A stretch of DNA of 64,000 nt from NCBI GenBank assembly GCA_019188255.1, contig JAETXT010000003.1, positions 4,712,001 through 4,776,000 of the forward strand. The letters run 5' to 3'. Position numbers and translations under genes: made by a program. Of this stretch, positions 9,865 to 22,905 are shown one piece after another (the first letter of the stretch is position 1; the number at the start of each line of letters is the position of its first letter). Source of the DNA: Verticillium longisporum. Taxonomy: Eukaryota > Ascomycota > Sordariomycetes > Glomerellales > Plectosphaerellaceae. The notes under the pieces are model-generated. The model made no database searches. It saw nothing but the letters and a program-made list of their open reading frames with translations, and had not been told where the DNA came from.

Positions 9865-10148
9865 TATTAAACTAATATTAGGGGATTACCTAGGTCGGTA
9901 ATTACTATATAGGATTTACCGATATAGTGATTACCGGGGCTGGGATTTATAGCTCTTAGGAGTACGTAATTCATAGCTTATATAATTAGTGAATTAGATA
10001 GGTATATCTAATTTACGTAAGTAGCAGTGATTTAGAGAGATAGAATTATTAATAATTATAACCCTTATATTACCTACCCTACTAATTTAGAGCTCTTAGG
10101 TATAGCTAAAGTAATAAATTAGGGTTTATATAAGTAGTAAAGCCCTCT
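9865..10148 (+). repeat. Long inverted-repeat arm (left), starts TATTAAACTAATATTAGGGG
   Basis: About 284 bp whose reverse complement recurs at 16259-16543 with roughly 85% identity by eye, including shared words around GGATTACCTAG, GGGATTTATAGCTCTTAG, TAGATATACCTAT and TAAAGCCCT. The outer end is the same 16-mer core as in the miniature copy at 14251-14374. It could be a long terminal inverted repeat of a DNA transposon or two LTR-type ends in opposite orientation. RIP prevents a decision. Confidence 0.6.
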
Positions 10149-13100
10149 TAATAAATAGTATATATTACGATCCAGAGCTTAAGGGCTCTTAATATTATAA
10201 ATATACTTCTAAGTATTCTTATAAATAAATATAAACTTCTATAATCTCTATTTTCTAATATCTATAATTTTAATAATTATTATCTTAATTTAATTAATGC
10301 TTTTAAGCTTATTATAAAGTTTTTAGAGGCCTAGGATAAGAAGAATAAGCTAATAAATTCCTTTCTCTAATATTTCTCTAATTATTTAATTATATAATCT
10401 ATTAATAAAGGATATAGGATATAGAGAAATAATATATTATCGTTAAAAGTATATTATCGATTATTAAGGAGGAGGAGGCTAAAGAGGGCGATGATTTTAA
10501 TAAAGATTTAAATAGTTTTAATAATATAGAGCGTAAAGCGGCTAAGTATATTATTACTCTATAGCTCTTCGATTACTTATAGTAGGACTCTCTTAAGTAA
10601 TTAGGCTTAGAGTCCTTAGACTCTAAAGCTTAATCTATTTTTAAAGCTATTATTCTATTATTTTACTATTCCTAGGGTACCCCTTCTTAGGCTTTATTAA
10701 TTACTTTTAATATTATTTACCTTTACTCTTTAATTATTCTTTTCTTAACGTTTAATCTATCCTTTAATCCTAATTATAACTTTATTAGAGCTTATTAGCG
10801 TTTCTAATATTTAATTTAATATTCTTTTAATTATTAAATCTATAGAGTTATTACTTCTAGTAATTTAATGAATTTTATCGACTTTATATTCTTTATAGCT
10901 TTATTATAATATTATAAGATCTATTATTAAGCGTTTCTCTATTATTATATTTAATTAAATAAAGTATTAATAGAGTAAATAGTTATTAATATAGATAATT
11001 ATTTATAGGAGTAGTAATTCTAAGCGTTTATAGATCTCTTAGAGTATCTATTTAAGGATATAAGCTATATTAAAGCTATTAATTATCCTATAGATTTCCC
11101 TAATTAGAACTAAATATATAATCTATTTATATTTAATAGATTACTAATAGAGGATATTATTATATACTATAAAGGCATTCTCTTAATTACTAGATCGTTT
11201 ATTATTTAGGAGGATAATGAATCCGATCTATAAATTAAAGTCCTTATTATTAGCGAAGGAGCTATTAATAAATATATAAAATTAAACTATTAAAAGATCG
11301 AGGTATATATAATTTAGGCTATAATTTATATTAGCGATCTACTATTATATACGTTTATTAAGCTATTTAAAGTCTTCTTTTTAAAGGTTCTTAGCTTAGG
11401 CGATAATAGAGAAATCGAAGGCTATTTCTAATTAATAGATTAAAATAATATAGGTATTATAAGCTCTCTAAGTAATATATTATTATTCTAAGCTTACTAT
11501 TCCTAGGGTTACTAGCTCTAGATAATTACTTTAGCCTTTCTATTAAATTATTAGATCTTTAGTTCCGATTTTAATAATATAGCTATTAAAGATACTTTTA
11601 GAACCTATATTTAGGATAGAAGTAGGCTTCGCCTAGAAGCTAGTATTATCGAGCTCTATTTATTCCTTTTATATAAATATAGGCTCTCAAAAATTAAGAA
11701 TATTATTAATCTATATTCTAATTAATCTAAAGCTCTCTCTAGTTCTAATTAGAAGTAAATATAGATCGTAGCCTATTAGAATAACGTTTAAGTATTCTCT
11801 ATAATAGTATTAATAGGTTATAAACTAATAAAGACTTAACTCTACGATATTATAGAGTAGCTTTATAATATAGAAGACGATCTTATTAAGGTATTTATAT
11901 TATAGCTCCTTAGGAATATATAGAAGAACATTATATAATAGATCTATAGCGCTCTAAGTATAAGCTTAATTAATATTATAAAGTATTAATTAATAGCTAT
12001 ATTATTATAATATTAGAGTAATCGCTAGGATTAGCTATTAATTATAATATATAATTATAAATAATTATATTAATAATATTATCTTCTCCTACTTACTATA
12101 TCCTTAAACTATTAATCTTAATTTCTTATATAGGGCTTAAGGGAGGCTTTTTATTTCTTTTATAAATTAATATCTAAAGATCTTAGTACTTAGGAACGTA
12201 GATCTCCTAATTAGTATAATTACTCTAGCTATTAGGAGTAAGTCGATTTCCTCTTAATCGGACTATTTAAATAGCTTCCTAGAGGTCGTTATTCTACTTT
12301 TATTATATAATTAAATAGCTAGATTATAATTCTATTATTCCCTTTTAATAATAAATTAATACTCGATCTATAAAGTCCTAATTATATTACTTTTATAATC
12401 TATAAAAGCTATTTATAATAGATTTATAGTATTATTAACTTCCTAGATCTCTTATATCGTTATAGTAGAATTAGCTTTAAATACTTAAATAATTCTAGGG
12501 TCTCTAGAATTCGGATTACTATTATCTCCCTAATTTCCTAATCTAGTAATCTATTATATAGCTTAATATATATTCCTCTAAACTCTATTAGGCTATTAAC
12601 TATATCTACTATAATTACTATATTAGAAATTAATATAATTTTATAAAGATTTATCTATTTCTCCTATTCTCGGAATATAAGAATATCGCTTCCTAGTTCT
12701 AGTAATCTTAATAATAATTATTTAATATCTAGTTTATTATAGGTATTAAAAGTATTATTAATCTTCTACTTAGTAACTATTTATTAAAGCTCTATTATCG
12801 CTTTATTAACTACTTTAATATACTATATCTAGTTTATAGTAAATACTATATTAATAATAATTCTAAGTATTATTCTAAATATAAATAATATAAGTATTAA
12901 TCTATTAAGCTTAATAGTATTATTTATTACCTTTATTACTCCTTAAAATAGTAATTCTAAGTTTATATTATAAGACTCTACTTTTAAGATCTTATATATT
13001 CTATAAATCGGCTTATAATAGCTCTTAACCTTATTAATTAATTAATAGGCCTCTATAGGGATCTAATAATAGATTATACTTAGGAAGTATATTTCTATTC

Positions 13101-13200
13101 TAAATTCTATAAAAGTAAAGTTTATTCTAGTATTAATAATTATAATATCTAGAGGCCTAAGATAGGTATTTAATTAATACCTCTTAAGAGGTTCCTATAT
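10149..13200 (-). mobile_element. RIP-degraded copia-like pol relic in reverse orientation
   Basis: On the minus strand, 12775-13140 reads over 90 codons of integrase-like text (NFTFIEFR, IPIEAY, NKVKSYYKPIYRIYKILK, VINNT) with stops only where Gln is expected. About 12240-12760 resembles the post-integrase linker, and 10780-12200 is the reverse complement of the RT-RNase H relic at 1-308 plus 7138-8290. The match to the left arm ends near 8925/10149. The position equivalent to the gypsy insertion (about 11886-11906) is uninterrupted. Identity is inferred from degraded peptides. Both relics are dead. Confidence 0.55.
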
Positions 13201-16200
13201 TATATAAGCTATAAAATTAGGAATATAAGTTATAGATTAAAATCCTATATTTATATCGATTATATAAAGAATAAGCTTTCTATTTAAATATATAATATTA
13301 ATTAAAATCTTATAATTAAAGTCGATATTTAATCTTAGAATAAACTTAAAATATTATAGAGACTTCCTTTTAATCTAATAATAATAATAGAAGCGGTCTA
13401 TTAGCTCTAGAGTATCCCGATTTATATTATAGTTTACTCTTCAGAATAGGTTCTATAGCTTCTCTATAGATAGGTAATTAAACTATTTATAAATATATTA
13501 AAGCTCTATTCTATTAGAAACGCTATTCTATTACTCTCTATCTTTATTATATATATAATCCCGGAGCTAATATAGGTCTTTATATCTAAGAAGAACTATA
13601 AATAGCTCTATTTATAGAAAATAGATATATACTCCTAGATCTCCTTAATATACTTTATTAGCTTATTATATATATTATTTAAATAGATTCCGAGATTATT
13701 TATATCTTTAATATAAAGGAGGAATAGGGTATTTATTAGGATAATATAGAATATAATTTTCTTAATTAATATTAGAATAATAATCTCCTTTATTATAGAA
13801 ATAGGATTTCCTATTCTAAATCTTATTCTAGCCTTTATTCCCTATTTATTAATTATTAAGCTTAGTATTAGAGCTATTAGGGCCCTTATTTATAAAGCTC
13901 CTATTATAGAAATTAATATTATATTTATATTAAGGATAATACTATATTAAATAGAAGTATTATTAATCTAATATTAAATAAAGAACTATTCTATTAGAGC
14001 TATTATTTTAAGCTTTAAGCTATTCCCTTTAATTTTATATTAAAACGATTTATTTATTAGGAAGTATATAATATAAGTATTTATTAGTTCGCTCTTAGGA
14101 TTAGACTTATAAACGTTATTTACTCTTAGCTTATTAGAAATAGGATTATCTAATTCCGAGCTCTTAATAGGTTCTATTATTATTAGAAATTAATAATATC
14201 CTTTCTATTAATCTCTATATACTTCCTATATATATTTCTATTACTCTTTTTATTAAACTAATATTAGGGAATCCTATACTTTAGAGCACTAAATCCCAGC
14301 CCCGGTAATTACTATATCGGTGAATCCTATATAGTAATTACCGTCCTAGGCGATTCCCTAATATTAGTTTAATACTTTTAAGTGTTATTACTCTTTAAAA
14401 GAGTATTTCGTCGATCTTTAATCTAGTTTAGAATATATTTAGTATTTACGAGTTCTAAATAGCTAACGATTATTAATTCTATATATTAACTACTCTTTAT
14501 AATCTTCCCTTCTATTAGCTTAGCAATATCTACTCTTATAAGGTTTATTAATATAGAAGTATTTAAGTATTCTAGTATTCTCTTCTACCTTTAATATATT
14601 CTTAAACTATATAGATAGTATATTAAAAGATTATTCTAGCTTTATTAAAAGATTATTCTAGCTTTATTAATATAATCTTTAACTCTAAGATACCTTAAAC
14701 TACCCTTAGAGTATTTATATAAAGATAAATCTCTTCTTTAAATATAGGGCTAAGTATTCTCTAATATTATTAAAGCCTATCTAGAAGGATCTAGAGAATT
14801 CCTATTTATAGCTTTCCTATATTATTAACTTCTATTATTATAGAATAGAATATTATTAAGCTCTAATTTATATAATATTATACTCTATTAATCTCTAGAT
14901 CGAATTATTATTTAATTATTTAATATATTTACTAGAAGTATATACTTCGGCTTATATATTCTAGGAAGAAAGATTATATATACTCTAAAAGTATATTTAA
15001 GAAGAGTATATAGAGCTATATATATTAGATTTATAGTAATTTATAAACGTTTATAAATATCTTTATTTTATTATTAAGGATATTATAGATCTCCTTAAAA
15101 TAATTATTCTCTTTATTCTATAATAATATAAATTATTTAATTAAAGATCTATTAATTAATAAATTAATTAATTTATATAATAATAGAATATAATACTAGG
15201 GTAATAGGTTTTATATAATATTTAGGGGTAAAGTCTTATTTCTTTATAATTAAAGTATAATCTCTTATTAACTAGATTACTTATTCTATTAATTAGATAA
15301 CCCTAGAATTAAGGGCTAATAGGGATCTATCTTCTTATTTTATAGGACTCGGATTTAGAATAGTTAAATAGTCTTTATAAATTATTATTTATTATCCTAT
15401 TATCCTCCTTATTCCTCTACTCCTTAGAATACTAAATCCTAGTTAATAATAATCGATTCTATTATATTAAGTATTTTTTCCTATAAAAGTATTAAGATTA
15501 ATCTCTTTAACGTTTTAATATTTATTATTCTAGGAACAGGGATCCTATAATCTACTAGATATACCTTTAGCGCTTAAATAATCGTTAAATTATAGGAATC
15601 GAAATTATCTTTAATCTATCCCTAGAAGTCTTTAATAAATACTTCTAGGAAGTAAACTCCTTTTATAATTCTATATATATTTATTACTTTAAAGATCTAA
15701 ATGCTTTTAAGATCTATAGATACTAAATCTAATAATCTAGGGAATTATAATTCTATTCTATTAATAATAAAATTAATATTAAGACCCTCCCTAACCTTCT
15801 ATATTAAATATAATATATTAAATTCTTTAGAATACTATTAAACTCCTATTATATCTTTTTAGCGCTCTCTAGCTCTATTATAGAGCTATTATTATAATCC
15901 GAGGAATTTATTATTATTAATTTTATTAAAGCTCTATTATAGCTAATTAACTATTCTATAGAGCTTCGTTTATTAGGGTTAATAGCTAGTAATATAGCTT
16001 AGGTAGTAATCTTAGATATAAGAGTCCTAAGATACTCGAAGTAGATAGTATTCCTATAGATTATATAATAGGGGATTTCCCTATTACTAAGCTCTTATAA
16101 GAATCTTAAAATACTTAAAGTAAATAGTACTTTTACGATTATTTATAAAGTATAATTAATAAGCTTATATATAGTAAATTTACTATTTATAGGATTAATC

Positions 16201-16258
16201 CTAACTTCTCTAGCTCTAATTATTCTATATTATATTAAACGTAATATTAATTAACATT
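13201..16258. other. RIP-saturated tract, no gene
   Basis: Almost pure TA/TAA/TTA text with stops in all frames. It lies where the 5' half of the reverse copia relic would be, but I could not recognise a domain. It contains the 124-bp miniature repeat at 14251-14374 and a two-copy 22-bp tandem near 14622-14667. Confidence 0.5.
14251..14374. repeat. 124-bp MITE-like repeat with perfect 23-bp terminal inverted repeats
   Basis: Begins TATTAAACTAATATTAGGGAATC (14251-14273) and ends in its exact reverse complement (14352-14374). The inner right half matches the 16259-16543 arm in the same orientation, so it looks like an internally deleted copy of that family. It is less RIP-damaged than its surroundings. 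No coding capacity. Confidence 0.65.
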
Positions 16259-16543
16259 AAAAGGGCTTTACTATTTATATAAACCCCGATTTATTATTTT
16301 AGCTATACTTAAGAGCTCTAAATAGGTAGGATTAGTAATATAAGATTTATAATAATTATTTTTATTATCTCTCTAAATTACTACTATTTATATAAATTAG
16401 ATATACCTATCTAATTTACCGATTACGTAAACTATAAATTATATACTCCTAAGAGCTATAAATCCTAGCCCTAGTAATTACTATATTAGTGAATCCTATA
16501 TAGTAATTACCGATCTAGGTAATCCCTTAATATTAGTTTAATA
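16259..16543 (-). repeat. Long inverted-repeat arm (right)
   Basis: Reverse complement of 9865-10148 (about 285 bp, ending GTTTAATA at 16543). Together the two arms would bound a 6.68-kb unit, 9865-16543, which encloses the reverse copia relic and the miniature copy. Confidence 0.6.
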
Positions 16544-18590
16544 TTATAATTAATATAATAAATATTCCTATATTATAATATTACTACGTTTTCTAATATT
16601 TTTTATTATAAATATTAACTATAAGTACTTTAAATATATTTACGCTAATTACCTCTATATCGCTATAATCCCTAAGGCTTATACTATTACTATTACCCTT
16701 ATTAATACTATTACTACCTATATTATTAACGATAATATTATAGTATATTTACGTTCTCGCTCTATCTTCGCTTCTAGTTCGCTTCTAATTTATAATAGAC
16801 CCGCTATACTTAGGAGGACGCTATCGCTATATTCTATTAGATTGAGAATACTATCTATACTATATATACTAAGGCTACTACTAAGGCCGCTACCCTATCC
16901 TCTATAATTACTACCTCTACCCCCGCTACTATCTTATAGCCTACTAATACTACCCTTACCGTCTATAAGCCAGCTATCTAAGCTAATCTCGGTTATATAG
17001 AGTTATTCCTTAAACGCTTTATTACTATTACCGAGGCCGATATAGATTCTAAAATCGTTAAAGAGGAGCCTACTATTTAGGATAAAGAATAAATAGCTTT
17101 ATTACGTTTTTAGAGTTTTTCTAGGGCGTTTTTATTATATTTTCATATCGTTTAAGCTATATCGATATAAAGGAATTACTTTAATAGCTCCCCTTTAGTT
17201 TATAGTTTTTATTTATTATTCTAATATTATTTAAGGGTAGCTCGCTTTAGCGGGCCGCTTAACTAGTAATAGTATTTATTTAAAGCTAAGTTAAATATAC
17301 TATAATTATATAGCTTATTCTATATTTCCTCTTTATATTTATTATAATTATTTATTAATAGGAGTCTATAAATCTATCGTTTTCTTAGATTAAGCTATAT
17401 CGTTCTTTAAATTCCTTTAATATATTAATATCCTTAAATCTAGAGATTAATTCCTACGTTAATTCGGAGTATCCTTATTATAGTATTAGCGTTTCTCGAT
17501 AGGATCCTCTACTTCTCCGCTACGTCCTCGTATAGAATATCTTATCGATTAACTATATTACCCCTATAGTATCCTCGTAAATGGGCTCGGGTCGTTTATT
17601 ATATACTAGCTATCCTAGTAGAGGGTTATTATAGATATAATAGAGGAGGTCTATATAAAACCTCGAATAAACCCTATTTAATATATTAAGCTTTATAATA
17701 TATAAACTAATTATCTTCATTATATAGTATTTCTAATATAGCTAATCGAGCTTCTTAGATAGCCTCTTTATTCTAAAGTTAATTAGTAATAATTAAATAT
17801 AATCGCTTACCCTATATTTCTCTAATAATTACTTTTAGTAATTAGCGTTTTCCTCTATCCTTATTTAAGCTATAGCTATACTAGTTTATATAAAGTCTAT
17901 TATTTCTTAGAGGTATTCTATTAGCTCTCTCGCTTTAAATTTATAGCGTCCTAGCGCTAATATCTAGCCGACTTATATCTAATCGATATAGTACCTATAA
18001 ATAGTAAAGAAAGGGCTTATTCTAATCGTCGAGCTAGCTCGGTTATTAATAGCTAGCTAGGCAATTATTAAATAATTATATTAATTATCCTATATATAGT
18101 ATATATAGGGTCTAAAATATAATTATGTCTCCTAATTAAGTCGTTCCGAGCTCCTATCTATCTATAAGTAGTATATTATACTAAGTCGCTACTTTATCCT
18201 AATGAGGAGGTAGAAGTAAGTCTAGAACCTATTTATCTAGTTCGAGCCTCTATTATTAATTATCGACTTAAATATACTATAATAGCGGAAATAATAGTTT
18301 AAGAACCGTTTAGTATAGGCTTCTATATCTATTAACCCTATTACTTCTAGGGTAATTAATTTTAAGAGCCTATTAATAATTACCTATAGGTAGCGTAGCT
18401 TCCTAGATCCTATTAATAATAGGTCTATTATAAAGTCTATAGCGAGGTCGTAATAGATATGCTATAGGATCAGTAAGGGCTTTAAGAGACTACGCTTTAA
18501 GTTACGCTAGACTTATAACTATCTATATACATTATAGTTCCTAAGGAACTATTATATATTCTACGATTACCCTAGCTAAAAGAAGAGCTG
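16544..18590. other. RIP-degraded repeat, family not recognised
   Basis: TA-rich, stop-filled DNA with somewhat higher GC between about 16660 and 18560. The minus strand from 18580 down to about 17450 keeps moderately long readable stretches when stops are taken as Gln, which suggests another retroelement relic. I could not assign it. Composition switches sharply to normal at about 18585-18595. Confidence 0.4.
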
Positions 18591-19506
18591 CCCGCACCGA
18601 ACAGGCGAACGCGAACAACTGCCCTTACCGAAAGTCTTGACCACAGTTTTATAGGAGAAATGGCAAGCAATTCAGGTATGGAGTAGTTTGATGTTAATTC
18701 TATAAGCTTATGCCCAGTCGCGCTCTATATCGTACGGGGATCAACGTTGCCGAGAACCTTGCGCGCGCTCTATATCGTACGGGGATCAACGTTGCCGAGA
18801 ACCTTGCGCGAGTTGGTCTCAATCCGTTCATCTACGGAGCGCTGTACCTTAAATAAAAGTAAACAAAGTGTGTTTAAACAAACTTTTGCATTAGCGGCCC
18901 ATTGCAAGAAGGTAAAAAGATCACGATCACGCTTCTAAATCTCCCTGAAACCCAGCGGCCGTACGGACTTGCGTAGGCTTCTATCCAAGTCGGGTACTAA
19001 GCAGGGGTGTAGTCAAGCACACTCCGAAATTACTTGGCACCCCGCGATCTGAGAGGTTGGCAGCAACGCTACCCCCCGGGAACGACCCTGGCGCGGCCCA
19101 CGTTCGGCCCAAAGCTGCCGCGCCAAGACGGCACACTAACCGAACCCTGGAAATGACCACGCGGTTCAGCAGCCTCTTCCATCCTGGCCTGTATCTTGAC
19201 TGACCGTAATATTTGGAGTGGATATCCTGACGATGTGGTCCGGTCGCTAGTCGAGTGAAGGCTGCGGCGCATCTTTTTCCGTCCATACAGGTCTCCTTTT
19301 GAAAGGTGGTTACCCCTCGACGAACCGGCCCCGTGGTGTAATTAGCCTCCGGGATGGTTCGTCTGGAGTGAAGACTGGGGGTAGATTTTGGGGTAAGCCA
19401 AGATGGTTGAACATACTTAAGAAGCTCATTGGAGTGGCTCGGAGCAGGTAAGTAGGTAGCCAGCAGACTCAACAGATTCTCGCCTCGATCTCCTTCGTTC
19501 GCCACC
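18591..19506. other. Border between RIP tract and gene region
   Basis: Normal composition, no convincing gene. It holds a perfect 2 x 45-bp tandem duplication (18721-18810). The long minus-strand frame at 18981-19682 overlaps the start of the GH28 gene and has no protein-like features. The last ~200 bp should contain the GH28 promoter. Confidence 0.5.
18721..18810. repeat. Perfect 2 x 45-bp tandem duplication
   Basis: Unit CGCTCTATATCGTACGGGGA... repeated once without a mismatch (18721-18765, 18766-18810), about 130 bp inside the normal-composition DNA next to the RIP tract. Confidence 0.9.
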
Positions 19507-20960
19507 ATGGTCTCTCTCCGATCCCTCAGTCTCGTCCTCCTTTTGGGTACCGCCTCAGCAGCGTGCCGCAAGCAGTGCGTGGTCCCCGCTTCTGGGGGCA
19601 CTTCATCGGACTCGGCAGCCATCCAAGAGGTTCTTGATCGTTGCAACAAGGACTCGTTGATTTTGTTCGAGGAGGGGTCCAACTACAACGTCTTCGAGCC
19701 CATTGCGGCTCTGAACCTCACCAACGTGATCCTTTCGGTTCAAGGCAATCTGCATCTGCCCCAGGATATCTCCGCCGTGCAGAAGATCGTTGCAGGTGGC
19801 AACGGCCACTGGTTCGACTTTGCGGGCACCGACATACAGTACATCGGTAACTCAGATGTGCGTCGAATTGCAATCGAATGCTAGTGATACATACCAACTG
19901 ACGATGTCCTCAGATCTCACATGGCTGGATCTACAGCTACGGCCAGGCATGGTGGTCTGCCAACGCGAAGGCCGGAGGCACCGGTCTCCCCAACCGTCCG
20001 CATCTCATGGCTTTCAAAGCCACCAACGGTGTGATGAAATACTTCAAGTCGTCCAAACCCGTCGCCTGGAATCTTGCCGTCAAGGGATTTAACATCAGGA
20101 TCGCGAATGCCGTCGTTGACTCTGTTTCCGAGGACTGGAGTTTCCCCTTCAACACGGATGGCGTAGGCATCGGCGCCACTGATGTTCACGTCACGGACTG
20201 CGTCATCTACAACGGCGACGACGCCTTCGCCATCAGCGACGGCGCGAAGAACGTCGTTGTCGAGCGCAGCATCATCGGATACCAGACCCACGGCATGAGC
20301 ATCGGCTCCCTTGGTTCCGACGCCAAGAAGTTCTACACCGTGTCCAACATTCGATTCGACGACATCACCGTCGCCGGAGGTCTGTACGCCGCGCGCTTCA
20401 AGTCGTGGGTCGGCGGCCAGGTACGTGAAGCAGAAAGGCCATCTTGCGCGCGTCTAGCACGATACTGACCAACCCCCCAGGGCCTCGTGAAGGACGTCTC
20501 GTGGTCGAACATCCGCCTCCACAACGTCACATTCCCCATCTTCATCACCCAGACCTACAGTGACCAGGGCAAGGCGTCCGCGAACCGCCCGAACAACTCG
20601 TCCGTGCAGATGCGCAACTTCAAGTGGGACAACTGGGCCGGCTCGATCAACAGCTACAACCCGGGCGATGGCTCCTGCGCCTCCAACGTACGTGTCCCCC
20701 CATGGACTTTGCATGGCTCGTGTCACTGACAATCTCTCAAGCCTTGCTGGTACAACGTTGGCCTCCCAAATCTCAAGCACAACGAGGCAATCATTGTCGA
20801 GTGTAACGAGGATGATTCGTGCCAGGGCTTTGAGTTTGACAACATGCGCATCTACCCACAAGATATGACGGCGCCCAGTGTCATCTGCATGAAGGCCACT
20901 GCGGACCTGAACCCCAACCTGGGCATCGACTGTCGCAACGGCACCTACGTCCCCCTATAG
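19507..20960 (+). CDS. Secreted GH28 pectin hydrolase (exo-polygalacturonase-like)
   Basis: Four exons (19507-19857, 19914-20420, 20481-20687, 20742-20960), all in phase 0, giving 427 aa. The start ATG has CACC context and an 18-residue signal peptide ([18 protein letters not shown]). GH28 catalytic signatures are present: N197-T-D199-G, D219-D220, H243-G and R278-F-K280. These enzymes invert the anomeric carbon while hydrolysing galacturonic (or rhamnogalacturonan) linkages in plant pectin, outside the cell. The GDDAFAI and THGMSIGS variants and overall length resemble exo-acting fungal members rather than classic endo-PGs, but substrate is not settled by sequence. It is the first intact gene next to the RIP tract. 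A pectin acetylesterase gene lies 5 kb downstream. Confidence 0.92.
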
Positions 20961-21220
20961 TAATGGAATAGGATTGGAGATGTTCAGATTCGTTGTAGAT
21001 TACAATAGAAATGTACAAACCATGTGTTATGCATAACACATGTCAACCACAAAACGCAGCGAGTTTGAGTATTCGTAAGGCATTTTTGATGCGGCGATCC
21101 CGAATGTTACGTGACGCAGTGTCAGCACCAAGGCGCACACGATTCAAGCAAATGCCCACAACATGTGGACAATAGACAGAATGTCATTGAGCTTCTTGAT
21201 AGTGGTGTAGTCTAAAAAAT

Positions 21221-22905
21221 CTAATCTAGCCTATTCTTGCTTCGAGAACGAGCACTCTCAGTCTGCGCATTTACGCTGGTGGACGAACCATGTGTGCTGG
21301 TAGATTCGTCTCCGACCTCTACCACGCTCATGTCCATGCGCACGTTGAAAGTCCGACCCCTCCACACCACAGTCGTCCCAAGCAGCACGGCCCACGTCCA
21401 GATTGGCAAGGCGAGAAGCTCACGCCCTATCCACGTGGGCAGCCACTCGTGGAACGGTCGGCGCGGTGCGCCGCCGGGACTGCCGGTACCCCTCGCAAAC
21501 CTGGGCGTGTTCTCGTCAACCTCAACCGTCTTTCCAGCATGCAGCTTGTTGTAGGCGAGCCAGTCTCCGATCATCCAAAGCGTAACCGATGCGAGCCATG
21601 CGACTCCCATGGCACTCCACGTCTGAGGGATGCCGAAGGTCTGGTTGAACCACGGAATGGTGGTGATAGCAAAGGAAGAGTAGGAGCAGCACAAAAGTGA
21701 CTCGACACCAGGCTCAACGATGGTGGCGGCGATGACGGTCCATTTCCTCGCACGAAGCCATCTGACTCGGCGCGCAATGTAGGCCTGCACCGACATGCCG
21801 GCCATGGGCTGAATCGCAACGTCTCCAAAGACAAGGCCATGGTTGCGAAGTCCGGGCAGCTTTGATCGCCATAGAAGATCGCCGATGAGGTGGTCCTCAC
21901 AGATGTAATCCGAGAAGTAGTCGATGCCGGTTGGGTGGCTCTTGTCGGTGGGCAGGTCAGGATTCCGCGTGGGGTCCGGAAGCATGCCGAGGTGGGACTT
22001 GTGGAACATGGTGGACTTGCCGTCGACGCAGGGCGCGACGCCGACCGTGGTGATGGCACTGTAGAACTTGGCGTGGGTGGTCGCCATGAACATTTCGTCC
22101 AAGCGACCGCCGCCGTACTGTTGGATTTGCGTGAGGAGAGACTGGTTGGGCTTGACTTTTGTCGGATCAGAGGAAGTACCAGTTTCCGAGGAAGCGGATA
22201 GAAGGGCTTGCGACTCGGAGGTGCGGTCCCAGAGCCCCATGATATCTACAACCAAGGGCAGCAGGTGGACAAACTTGTAGGGCGTCGCGCGACTCCCGTC
22301 ATGTTGCAGGCCCAGCAGCTTGTCCGCCATGCGCCCTGCCACCCCCCGCCCAACCCAGATGTTGCAGTCGATTATCCAGATGAGGTCTCCCTTCGCCTCG
22401 CGATAGCCCCGACTGATGTTCCGGATCTTGGGGTTTGGACCCAGATTATTGACGTGGCCGTCAGAGCCATGGAGCAGAGGGTCTTCCTTCTCGACAAGAA
22501 CTCGGGCGTCGAAGCCAGGGAAGTCTCGTACAAGCTGGACGAGGACAGCGTAGGCTGGGTCGGACTTGTCGGCCACGCACAGGTGAATGGTCAGTTTGTC
22601 GCGCGGGTAGTCGAGTCGAAATGTGGAGGCGATGCACTGGTAGAGCTCGGTTTCGAGGCCCTTGACAGGACGGATGATTGTGATGTGTGGCACATCTGCC
22701 GAGGGTAGGTTCGAGGAAACAGCTGGACGAGGTCGCGAGGCGTACTTTGTGAAGCTATTCTCGTGTCAGTGGGGGGGACTGGAAGGGCTTGGTGTACTCT
22801 CACGAACATCCTCGCATTACCAATGCACTGGACCAGAAAGATGAAGACGCTCCATGTTCCCGCCAAGTACGCAGCTCCCTGAACGAGAAGTGAAAGGTCG
22901 AGCAT
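21221..22905 (-). CDS. Ceramide glucosyltransferase (glucosylceramide synthase, GT21)
   Basis: Exon 1 22804-22905 (34 aa, one N-terminal membrane span) and exon 2 21221-22744, total about 541 aa. The phase-0 splice uses donor GTGAGA and acceptor ACAAAG, giving ...ARMF/YASRPRP, which fits the family; a neighbouring donor two codons later is also possible. Glycosyltransferase features: VPHITIIRPVKG, the first aspartate motif DCNIWV, a CEDHLIG segment and the processive-type motif RRVRWLRARKW, followed by C-terminal membrane spans. The enzyme transfers glucose from UDP-glucose to ceramide in the Golgi, making the fungal glucosylceramides that matter for polarity and plant defensin sensitivity. 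Confidence 0.92.

Noticed and set aside
9865..16543. Calling the inverted-repeat unit an LTR retrotransposon with two LTRs
   Set aside because: LTRs must be direct repeats; these arms are inverted.
1..18590. CRISPR array or prokaryotic origin for the AT-rich block
   Set aside because: No regular short repeats with unique spacers; composition and Gln-to-stop pattern fit RIP in a fungus.
18981..19682. 233-aa minus-strand ORF
   Set aside because: It overlaps the GH28 start on the other strand, is Arg-rich without domain, and fits a chance frame in GC-rich DNA.
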